Shown here piece after piece: positions 1-6,090 of a stretch of DNA of 7,295 bases; position 1 is the first letter of the stretch; the number at the start of each line of letters is the position of its first letter. Where the stretch lies: the NCBI GenBank assembly GCA_016784825.1, contig JADHTT010000032.1, positions 1 to 7,295 of the forward strand, given 5' to 3'. The position numbers and the translations under genes are program-made. Source of the stretch: Campylobacterales bacterium. Lineage in GTDB: Bacteria; Campylobacterota; Campylobacteria; Campylobacterales; Arcobacteraceae. The notes below the pieces were generated by a model. That model worked only from the letters and a program-made list of their open reading frames with translations. It did not search any database and was not told the DNA's origin.

Positions 1-1
1 C

Positions 2-541
2 TCATTTCATACCTTTATTAAACATTGCATAACCGAAGTAAGTTCCATTATCAACCTTTTTGATGTCAAAGTCTAAATTTTTATTTAAAGGTTCTATAAA
101 TGATTTTTTTAACTTAATAGCAATATAATAATCTTTGTCATAAAACATTACTATACTATCTTTTAATTCAAAGCTACAAATAAGATTATAGGAATATACC
201 ATTCTTCCACTATTATCTATTGTAGCTACAAAATTATCTAACTTTTTTATCTTTATATTTTTATCTTTTGTAATTATTTTTACATAATAGTTCTGTGCTT
301 TAAATAATTTTTGTGTCTTTCTTTTTATTAATGCTATCTCTTTTTTATCAAGTTTATTATTTTTGTTTTTATCATAATCCATTATAAGCACAGATGAAGT
401 CATCTGATCAAACTTCCATTCTAAACTAAGTGAAGTTACTTTATCATTTTGAAGATTTAGCTTAGGGTAAATATCAATAAAAATATGTGGATGTGCATAT
501 AATATAACATGTACAAATAAAAAAGTAGCTAATAATTTCAT
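2..541 (-). CDS. Secreted DUF1007-family protein with EF-hand-like loop
   Basis: The 179-residue protein starts with a Sec-type signal (LLATFLFVHVILYA, about 1-16), so the mature protein would begin at or near HPHIFIDIYPKL, the hallmark N-terminus of DUF1007. It continues with LEWKFDQMTSSVLIMDYD, matching the family's W-x-F-D and L-x-D-Y-D segment, and a canonical EF-hand-type loop at 57-68 (DKNKNNKLDKKE). The later YDKDYYIAIKL segment is also typical. DUF1007 proteins are often encoded next to nickel/cobalt-type transporters and have been annotated as transport-related, so a periplasmic metal-binding role is plausible; the adjacent gene to the left is outside the window. ATG 541 has TTGGAGA upstream. 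It is separated from the sox genes by 126 bases with two hairpins and is probably a different transcription unit. The stop (TGA) lies at the window edge, so the gene is complete. Confidence 0.87.
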   Translation of the reverse strand: MKLLATFLFVHVILYAHPHIFIDIYPKLNLQNDKVTSLSLEWKFDQMTSSVLIMDYDKNKNNKLDKKEIALIKRKTQKLFKAQNYYVKIITKDKNIKIKKLDNFVATIDNSGRMVYSYNLICSFELKDSIVMFYDKDYYIAIKLKKSFIEPLNKNLDFDIKKVDNGTYFGYAMFNKGMK

Positions 542-565
542 TTTTCTCCAAGTTTTTTATCTCTT

Positions 566-623
566 AAAATTATCTGTAAAGCCATATAACTCATAAAAAA
601 AATATGGCTTCACAGATAATTTT
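566..623 (-). terminator. Long 22-bp hairpin, probable end of the sox operon
   Basis: Positions 566-587 and 602-623 are inverted copies of 22 bases around a 14-base loop. The only mismatch (578 with 611) is A-C on the plus strand but a G-U pair in minus-strand RNA, so the minus transcript pairs fully. The stem base is AAAA paired with UUUU, and the 3' arm ends in AAUUUU before A-rich sequence, a weak U-tract. It shares bases 620-623 with the preceding hairpin. Terminator or transcript-end stabiliser for the genes upstream is the best reading; there is no plus-strand gene for it to serve. Confidence 0.6.
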
Positions 624-653
624 ATAGAGCCACATACTAGTGTCTCTATAAAA
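620..653 (-). other. Hairpin directly after the DUF302 gene
   Basis: TTTTATAGAG at 620-629 is the reverse complement of CTCTATAAAA at 644-653. The stem continues after one mismatch with CAC/GTG (631-633 with 640-642), leaving a six-base loop. On the minus strand it forms 15 bases after the DUF302 stop codon. No U-run follows it, so it is not a standard intrinsic terminator alone; it may protect the messenger 3' end or act together with the adjoining hairpin. Confidence 0.6.
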
Positions 654-667
654 AATATTATTAAGTG

Positions 668-1600
668 TTATTCAATAGTTTCGTTAACAGTGTCAACAAA
701 AAGTTTCTGTGCATCATATAAAACTTGCTTAGATGGTGCATCTTTAATATCTAAAGAACTGATCCAATTGTAAACTGATGGGAATGCCATATTTACAGTA
801 GATGAACCTTTCTTTTTATACATATAGAATGTACAAGGTGCAAAAGCTCCTGCTTCTGGATGTGTTTTTGCTACTTCAAAAATAACAGGTATTTTACAAA
901 TAGAATATGCATCAAAGAAGTCATATTTACCACTATCTGCAACAATACTATTTTCACCTAACTTATTAAATCCAGCAATTACAAAACCACCCGTTTCAAG
1001 TGAACCTTCAATCTCTTCTTGAAATCCTTCTAATTCACTATCTATAGCATTTTTATCACTAGCTTCCATCTCCCAAGAGAATCTAGTTACTAATTCACCT
1101 TCTGGTTTTAAAATCTTATAAGATAATTTTTCAAAACTACCACCTGGTAAAGCTTTTTTTAGTACATCTTTTACAGCATTACTAAGTGCAACTAAATCCT
1201 TATTTGATTTAGATATACCTGTAACTTTTGACATACCATCTAATGAAATAGATGATACAGAAATATCATTTGAACCATTATTAGTATATATTGACATACT
1301 AAGTGGTGATATTAGTGCAGCATCAACATTAGTATTAATTAACTTTGAAACTAAATCCTCTTTGTGTAAAACAATAAGATGATAAAGCTTATGATTTGTT
1401 GTTTGATACTTTGAATTAAATGCTCTATTCATATCATTATTTGTAGTGATATAAAAACCAGCATCTACAAATGCTTTTTCAATTGTAGCAGGTGTAATTT
1501 TACCAGCAGAATTATCTGCTGTATAAATTTGAATATCTTGTGCTAATAAACTTGATATAAATATAGATAAAACTACTAAACTTTTAACTAAAAATTTCAT
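668..1600 (-). CDS. Secreted protein with two DUF302-like domains
   Basis: The protein has 310 residues with a Sec-type signal (LVVLSIFISSLLA, cleavage near residue 20), so it is periplasmic. Two DUF302-like units can be traced. The first, about 30-125, runs from TPATIEKAFVDAGFYI through LIVLHKEDLVSKL to ISPLSMSIYTN. The second, about 200-282, contains YSICKIPVIFEV, HPEAGAFAPCTFYMYKKK and FPSVYNWIS. Only the second keeps cysteines, Cys235 and Cys256, the latter in the APC position typical of DUF302. The biochemical role of DUF302 is unknown. The start ATG shares a base with the stop of the MBL gene (TAATG), and its ribosome binding site AAGGAA lies inside the codons for that protein's acidic tail, so the two are translated as a pair. 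Being the last gene before a hairpin region, it appears to close the sox operon. Domain assignment is by motif resemblance: good for the second unit, moderate for the first. Confidence 0.85.
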   Translation of the reverse strand: MKFLVKSLVVLSIFISSLLAQDIQIYTADNSAGKITPATIEKAFVDAGFYITTNNDMNRAFNSKYQTTNHKLYHLIVLHKEDLVSKLINTNVDAALISPLSMSIYTNNGSNDISVSSISLDGMSKVTGISKSNKDLVALSNAVKDVLKKALPGGSFEKLSYKILKPEGELVTRFSWEMEASDKNAIDSELEGFQEEIEGSLETGGFVIAGFNKLGENSIVADSGKYDFFDAYSICKIPVIFEVAKTHPEAGAFAPCTFYMYKKKGSSTVNMAFPSVYNWISSLDIKDAPSKQVLYDAQKLFVDTVNETIE

Positions 1601-2724
1601 TATTTTTCTTCCTTTTCATCTTCATCTTCATCTTCTTCATCCTCTTCATCCTCTTCATCATCACCATCATACATCTCTAGCTCTTCATATGATCTAAATA
1701 CATTTCCTGGACTTAAAGTATAATAAAGATCTTTATCTCTAAACTCCTCAAGTGTAACATGCTTTGTAATAAAATCAGGGTTAATCTCATCTTCAATACC
1801 TTCTAATACTCTACCTTTAAGTAAAGTAAAATACTGAATAGATTCATCTGCAGCAGTTTTATCTGTAATAAATCCATGACCTGGAACTAAATAGTCCCAC
1901 TCTCTAGATTTAATAGCTTTAAGTGCTTCTATTTGACCTACAACAATTCCATCTCTATTTGATGTAACCCTACCATTCATAACAACATCAGCAACTAATA
2001 CTACTTTGTCATCTGGTAAATATAAGAACCAATCCTCTTCAGAGTGTGCGTATCCTACTTTTACATATTCCATCTTTACACCTGAAACCTCAAATTCAGT
2101 TGTATCTTCAAAATGCTCATCAACTTTTACAAGTGTTGTACCTCTAATAGCATTTTGATAAAGAGCTCTAACCATTCTTGTTTGAAGACCAGGGTATTCC
2201 TTACCTTCAATATTTCTAGGGAATGATGCATCGTAGTTAACATTTATAGATTCTGGTCCAAGAATTTTAGCGTTATGAACCTCTTTATAATAATTATTAC
2301 CTAGCCAGTGATCATCATGTTCATGACTTACAACAACAGTTGAAACTGGCATATCAGCAATCTCTTTCATAGTTGCATATGCTTGTTGAGCATACTTATA
2401 TGAAGGTCCACTATCCCAAGCAATCCAAGAATCATCACCTTTGATATAACAACTATTTGACATATCTCCAGCATTCTCTTTAGTAGGCATTTCCATTGCA
2501 CCAAAGAAACACCAAACTCTATCACTTACTTGTACTGGCTTCAAATTGTAATTCCAATCTGGACCTTTACCATCACGAGACTCTACCCATTCATATGAGA
2601 TAAAGTTTCCATCAACATCCAATTTACTTGGATTGGCAGTTGTTGTTGTTTTATTAAAGATAAATGGCATTGATATTACAAATGCCACTACTATCAGAAA
2701 TAATATACTTAATTTAGCTTTCAT
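1600..2724 (-). CDS. Secreted or membrane-anchored metallo-beta-lactamase-fold hydrolase (SoxH-like)
   Basis: This is a metallo-beta-lactamase-fold protein of 374 residues. Residues 6-23 form a hydrophobic signal or anchor segment (LSILFLIVVAFVISMPF) with no clear cleavage site, placing the domain in the periplasm. The metal ligands are complete: HEHDDH at 134-139, His227 in YAHSEED, Asp246 in VLVADVV and His283 in PGHGF, consistent with a dinuclear site. Related MBL proteins occur in Sox gene clusters (SoxH) and beside periplasmic quinoprotein systems; their substrates are not well established and none can be read here. Residues 353-374 form an extreme acidic tail, 19 of 22 being Asp or Glu. 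ATG 2724 uses an AAGGA that overlaps the soxZ stop, and the TAA stop shares one base with the next start, so it is tightly coupled to soxZ and to the DUF302 gene. I regard it as a Sox accessory hydrolase; a persulfide- or thioester-type substrate is only a guess. Confidence 0.9.
   Translation of the reverse strand: MKAKLSILFLIVVAFVISMPFIFNKTTTTANPSKLDVDGNFISYEWVESRDGKGPDWNYNLKPVQVSDRVWCFFGAMEMPTKENAGDMSNSCYIKGDDSWIAWDSGPSYKYAQQAYATMKEIADMPVSTVVVSHEHDDHWLGNNYYKEVHNAKILGPESINVNYDASFPRNIEGKEYPGLQTRMVRALYQNAIRGTTLVKVDEHFEDTTEFEVSGVKMEYVKVGYAHSEEDWFLYLPDDKVVLVADVVMNGRVTSNRDGIVVGQIEALKAIKSREWDYLVPGHGFITDKTAADESIQYFTLLKGRVLEGIEDEINPDFITKHVTLEEFRDKDLYYTLSPGNVFRSYEELEMYDGDDEEDEEDEEDEDEDEKEEK
1615..1668 (-). 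repeat. Imperfect GATGAA/GAGGAT repeats encoding the acidic tail
   Basis: On the plus strand this stretch holds three exact tandem TTCATC units (1615-1632) followed by variants, including two copies of TTCATCCTC (1636-1653). On the coding strand these are runs of GAT, GAG and GAA codons for Asp and Glu. All units are multiples of three, so slippage would change tail length without breaking the frame. Confidence 0.75.
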
Positions 2725-2732
2725 AAGTATCC

Positions 2733-3038
2733 TTACTTAATTTTATTCTTACCTGTATCTGTTTTACCATTGTTATCAGTAGTAACAAATACTAAATTGT
2801 CACCTTTTTTAGCTCCAGTAAATTTGAATTTAAGAAGTGGATTTTCTGACATAAATCCACTTGTAGAAGCTTCAAATACAACTTTATCATTAGCTTTTGC
2901 TATGATATGAGCAATATAATCTACATCAATACTTTTTTTCTTAGCCTCCTCTTTATCTGCCATAAGGCTTTTAAACATTACTTTTACTTTAACAACACCT
3001 TTTTTTTCTTTTGCTTTAATTTTCATTGAACTTGCCAT
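2733..3038 (-). CDS. soxZ: SoxZ, partner subunit of the SoxYZ carrier
   Basis: SoxZ forms a heterodimer with SoxY and helps dock the carrier to the Sox enzymes. At 101 residues it has the usual length of the family, the expected immunoglobulin-like beta pattern (VVKVKVMF, VVFEASTSGF, LLKFKFTGA, NLVFVTTDN), and high lysine content. It has no signal peptide and no cysteine, as expected for a protein exported with SoxY through the Tat system. ATG 3038 has AAAGGA six bases upstream; a second ATG at codon 5 has no site. An unusually long, low-complexity 80-base gap separates it from soxY. Its stop codon TAA overlaps the ribosome binding site (AAGGA) of the following gene, eight bases away. Confidence 0.94.
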   Translation of the reverse strand: MASSMKIKAKEKKGVVKVKVMFKSLMADKEEAKKKSIDVDYIAHIIAKANDKVVFEASTSGFMSENPLLKFKFTGAKKGDNLVFVTTDNNGKTDTGKNKIK

Positions 3039-3047
3039 TATATATCC

Positions 3048-3095
3048 TTTTTTATTTTATTTTTTATTATTTTATTTTATTTTATTTTTTATAGT
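3048..3095. repeat. TTTTA/TTTTTA low-complexity tract between soxY and soxZ
   Basis: The gap between soxY and soxZ contains about 45 bases of almost pure A/T with irregular five-base periodicity (TTTTA units on the plus strand, TAAAA on the coding strand), ending just before the AAAGGA site of soxZ. A similar shorter tract (TTTTAATTTTAATTTTA) fills the soxD-soxY gap at about 3589-3606. It would give an unstructured leader upstream of soxZ, and may also form an intrinsically bent DNA segment. Confidence 0.6.
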
Positions 3096-3118
3096 TAAAT
3101 GTGAGGTGGGGTGATAAA

Positions 3119-3577
3119 TCAACCTCCACAACCACCAATAGATACATCAATCTCTTTTGCTGTAGTTAATAGTTCACCGCTTCTAGTTTTAGCAACAATT
3201 GTAACCATAGCTGTTTGTCTCATTTTAATTCTGAAATCATAATCAACTTTTTGCCCTTCTGGCACTGAGAATACTACTGTAGCTGCTCTTGGATTTGCAT
3301 CTTGGAATAATGCTATAGTTTCAATATCTAATTTACTTGATAATCCAATAGGAATTGATCCACCATTTTCTGCTAGCTTTGGAGCATCAAATTTAATCTT
3401 ATTAGTTTTCTTTAATCCACCAGAACCAAATAACTCTTTAATTGCACTAGCTGTTTTTTCAGATTCCCATACACCTTTGTTTGTTTCTCTAAAGTTTACT
3501 GCATTTAAACTTGTTACTGGTGCAGCAGCTACTGCTAATACTGCAGCACTTAATCCAAAAAATTTTCTTCTTTCCAT
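3119..3577 (-). CDS. soxY: SoxY, sulfur-carrier subunit of SoxYZ
   Basis: SoxY carries sulfur intermediates covalently on a cysteine near its C-terminus while the other Sox enzymes act on them. The protein has 152 residues and ends in IGGCGG, the diagnostic swinging-arm motif, with Cys150 as the only cysteine. The N-terminus is a Tat signal: ERRKFF (Arg3-Arg4), then an alanine-rich hydrophobic stretch, with probable cleavage near LNA at 24-26. The remainder is the beta-rich SoxY domain. ATG 3577 has AAAAGGAA seven to eight bases upstream. The gene follows soxD after 32 bases of A/T-rich spacer. Proximity to soxCD, with soxA, soxB and soxX absent, suggests this is the SoxCD-linked SoxY copy; a second copy elsewhere in the genome is expected from the split clusters of this phylum, but is not shown here. 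Confidence 0.97.
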   Translation of the reverse strand: MERRKFFGLSAAVLAVAAAPVTSLNAVNFRETNKGVWESEKTASAIKELFGSGGLKKTNKIKFDAPKLAENGGSIPIGLSSKLDIETIALFQDANPRAATVVFSVPEGQKVDYDFRIKMRQTAMVTIVAKTRSGELLTTAKEIDVSIGGCGG

Positions 3578-3609
3578 TTTATTTCCTTTTATTTTAATTT
3601 TAATTTTAT

Positions 3610-4776
3610 TTAATGTTTTTTGCTTGAATCTACCATAAATTCAACAATAAGCTTAATTTCCGTATTTGTTAAGTCCATATTACCACCTTTTGGAGGCATA
3701 CCACCCATACCTTGGATAGCATTATGCACAACTTCAGCAAAACCTTTTTTCATTACAGTATTCCATGTATCTACATCACCAACTGCTGGTGCACCCATAT
3801 TATCATTTGCATGACAAAGCTTACAAGACTCATTGTAAAGTTTTTCACCTTTTGAAACTGTCTTATCTTCAACTTCTGGTGGAAGATCTCTAAGCGTTGA
3901 ATACGCTGGTGATACATCACTCATCTCATACTTAATCTTAACTACAGAAGCTTCAGTTTTACCATCTTTACCACCTGGATCTTTACAATCAGTCATACAT
4001 CTTGTACCAGCACCAATATTTTTTGCTCTATTGGCAAAGAATGCTCTAATGTCTTCTTGTGCATTTGGACCATCAATATTTGGATAGAATCCATTTTTAT
4101 TTGGAAGTACAACTTTTATAAGTTTTTCTTTATTAAGTACATATTCCTCATCCATCTCAACACCATCAATTTTTATTCCATTATTTGCTAATAAATAAGC
4201 AGTAATTGCATAAGTTTCACTATTTGTTAAACTTTTTGGATGTGCATATGGCATAGCATCTCTAATATATGTAAATAATGTAGTTGCAACTGGCCAATAA
4301 GTACCTACAGTTCTTTTTGGTGCATCTGTACTTCCATATACTCTTTGATTTTTAAGAGTAATTAGAACTCCATTTTCATCTTTATCTTGATTTCCACCTG
4401 TTAATTGAGGATACCCTTTTCCACCAGCACCAAACTCTCCATGACATGACGCACATTGTGCTTCATAAAGTTCATCACCAAGCTCAACTGATCCTTCACC
4501 TTCTGGTAAACCAGTACCATCTGGTAATGCATCAACATCCCATGCTTTGATCTCATTTGCAGTTGCTTCTCTACCAAAGTTTATACCTTTAGTACTTTGC
4601 TCATTGTATTTATAAGCAGTATATGTACCATTTGCTCTTTCATAAGTAACACCACCATCAATAGCAGTCTTATTTTTGATAGTATAATCACTAGCAACTG
4701 ATACAGAAACCAACAGTGCAGAGGCAGCAATTGCTTTCATTCCACTTTTAATTGTTTTATGATCTAACTTGAACAT
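3610..4776 (-). CDS. soxD: SoxD, dihaem cytochrome c subunit of sulfane dehydrogenase
   Basis: SoxD takes electrons from the molybdenum centre of SoxC and passes them to the respiratory chain in the periplasm. The 388 residues match the length of known SoxD. A Sec-type signal covers about residues 1-29 (ASALLVSVSVAS). Two class I cytochrome c domains follow, each with a CxxCH haem site: CASCH at 108-112 with AMPYAHP (Met175) as probable axial ligand, and CKLCH at 318-322 with GMGGMPPKGG (Met357 or Met360) as the second. Between them lies a CMTDC segment (Cys260, Cys264), a further cysteine pair not part of a haem motif. ATG 4776 has AAGGTG just upstream and overlaps the soxC end by 20 bases, so equal production of the two subunits by translational coupling is likely. 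The position between soxC and soxY and the two haems separate it from a single-haem sulfite dehydrogenase cytochrome. Confidence 0.94.
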   Translation of the reverse strand: MFKLDHKTIKSGMKAIAASALLVSVSVASDYTIKNKTAIDGGVTYERANGTYTAYKYNEQSTKGINFGREATANEIKAWDVDALPDGTGLPEGEGSVELGDELYEAQCASCHGEFGAGGKGYPQLTGGNQDKDENGVLITLKNQRVYGSTDAPKRTVGTYWPVATTLFTYIRDAMPYAHPKSLTNSETYAITAYLLANNGIKIDGVEMDEEYVLNKEKLIKVVLPNKNGFYPNIDGPNAQEDIRAFFANRAKNIGAGTRCMTDCKDPGGKDGKTEASVVKIKYEMSDVSPAYSTLRDLPPEVEDKTVSKGEKLYNESCKLCHANDNMGAPAVGDVDTWNTVMKKGFAEVVHNAIQGMGGMPPKGGNMDLTNTEIKLIVEFMVDSSKKH

Positions 4777-6067
4777 TTGTCACCTTTCCTTTTGCATCTA
4801 CAGCCCATGTATGTATAGCATTTCTATGGTAAACACCCTCAACACCAACAACTTTTTTCTCTTGATTTACAGTTGGCTGAACATTATCAGAATCATCATA
4901 TGAACGACTTTGTAATAATAATGGCTTACCTTCATATCTGTATAGATAAGAGAATCTTGTCCATGCTTTTGGAAGAACTAAACCTTTTAGATATGCTTCA
5001 ATCCAATTTTTACCACCATCAAGACTGATATCAACACCTTTAATAGTACCATGTCCAGACCATGCTAGACCTTCAATCTCAACTAAATCACCAACTTTAA
5101 GATCTGTCCATGGATATTCAGGACATGGTGAAGTGATTACTGAGTTTGTTTCATTTGCATAGAAATGTTGAATCGCTTTACCACTTGCAGTAAGTGCAGT
5201 ATACTTAGAAGTTTCCTCTTTTGCATACCATGGTTTATCACCAAATTCTAATCTTTTTAACCACTTAACACAAAGGTTAGCTTCCCAACCTGGAGCTAAT
5301 AAACGAACTGGATAACCCTGCTCATCTCTTAATGCTTCACCATTCATAGCATATACAATCATTACATCATCAAGTACTTTTTCAATTGGTAATGTTCTAC
5401 TCATCTCTGAACCATCACTACCTTCTGCAAGCATCCACTTAGCTTCTGGCTTAAGTCCTAATTCATCAAGAATAGTTTTTAATCTAACACCAGTCCACTC
5501 AGTACAACTCATCATACCTCTTACAAACTGTAAAGAACCAAACTGTGGACCTTTCCACTCAGCTGCACCATTTGATGGACACTCTAAGAAATGAATTCTT
5601 GTTTCACTTGGGTATCTTTTTAGTTGATCAAGAGTAAGTACTATTGATTTTTCTACAAGACCATGAATCATTAATCTAAATTTATTTGGATCAATATGTG
5701 CTACACCATTATGTGTTCTAGTAAAATGTAATCCATTTGGAACAATAATTCCCTCTAATTCATGAAGAGGTGTCATAGAAATAGCTGCATGCATATCTCC
5801 AGCTGAAGACATCAATGGAGACGTTCTTCTTACTACATTATGCTCATATCTAGATGGCATACCATACGGATTAAAGTTACACTCATCACCTAAGGTTGTA
5901 CCCCATTTTGTATGATGTATAATATTTGGATCATCTAAATCCGATGCAAGTACTGCACTTGGTGCTACAACTGTAGCAGCAGCAACAGCACTTACAGATG
6001 CTGTCTTTTTGAAAAAATCTCTTCTACTAATAGTTGAAGATTCTTTTTCTACAATTTGTTTATTCAA
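4757..6067 (-). CDS. soxC: SoxC, molybdopterin subunit of sulfane dehydrogenase SoxCD
   Basis: SoxC is the catalytic subunit of periplasmic SoxCD, which oxidises the sulfane sulfur held on the SoxY cysteine. I place the start at TTG 6067 (436 aa) because AAAGGAGA sits five bases upstream; the longer frame from TTG 6094 would contain that site inside the gene. In the 436-residue numbering there is a Tat signal (SRRDFF, twin arginines 15-16, hydrophobic stretch, APSAVLA to residue 41). The sulfite-oxidase-type molybdopterin domain follows, with HFLECPSNG carrying the likely Mo-ligand Cys163 and conserved YAMNGEALR, EQGYPVRLLAPGW and VKWLKRLEF. The C-terminal dimerisation-type domain includes the SLDGGKNW motif and LLLQSRSYD. 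The length matches known SoxC (about 430). The stop overlaps the soxD start by 20 bases, suggesting coupled translation. A plain sulfite dehydrogenase is the alternative, but the adjoining soxDYZ make SoxC much more likely. Confidence 0.95.
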   Translation of the reverse strand: MNKQIVEKESSTISRRDFFKKTASVSAVAAATVVAPSAVLASDLDDPNIIHHTKWGTTLGDECNFNPYGMPSRYEHNVVRRTSPLMSSAGDMHAAISMTPLHELEGIIVPNGLHFTRTHNGVAHIDPNKFRLMIHGLVEKSIVLTLDQLKRYPSETRIHFLECPSNGAAEWKGPQFGSLQFVRGMMSCTEWTGVRLKTILDELGLKPEAKWMLAEGSDGSEMSRTLPIEKVLDDVMIVYAMNGEALRDEQGYPVRLLAPGWEANLCVKWLKRLEFGDKPWYAKEETSKYTALTASGKAIQHFYANETNSVITSPCPEYPWTDLKVGDLVEIEGLAWSGHGTIKGVDISLDGGKNWIEAYLKGLVLPKAWTRFSYLYRYEGKPLLLQSRSYDDSDNVQPTVNQEKKVVGVEGVYHRNAIHTWAVDAKGKVTNVQVRS

Positions 6068-6071
6068 TTTT

Positions 6072-6079
6072 TCTCCTTT
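6072..6079 (-). promoter_or_regulatory. Ribosome binding site that decides the soxC start
   Basis: The minus strand reads AAAGGAGA here, the strongest Shine-Dalgarno sequence in the window. Its GGAG core lies at 6076-6073, and the TTG codon at 6067 follows at normal spacing. This argues that soxC starts at TTG 6067, giving MNKQIVEK, and not at TTG 6094, which has no such site at the right distance. Confidence 0.75.
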
Positions 6080-6090
6080 ATTAAAATATA

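Noticed and set aside
620..653. Hairpin as a complete intrinsic terminator
   Set aside because: No run of U follows the 3' arm on either strand, so I list it only as a hairpin.
1615..1668. Tandem repeats as a phase-variation switch
   Set aside because: Every repeat unit is a multiple of three bases, so changes in number alter length but cannot switch the gene off.
3048..3095. A/T tract as a replication origin or attachment site
   Set aside because: It lies inside a coherent sox operon, has no DnaA-box-like elements or flanking direct repeats that I can see, and is explained better as a low-complexity leader.
3620..3814. Plus-strand open frame of 64 codons
   Set aside because: It lies wholly inside soxD, antisense to the second haem region, with no ribosome binding site or recognisable product.
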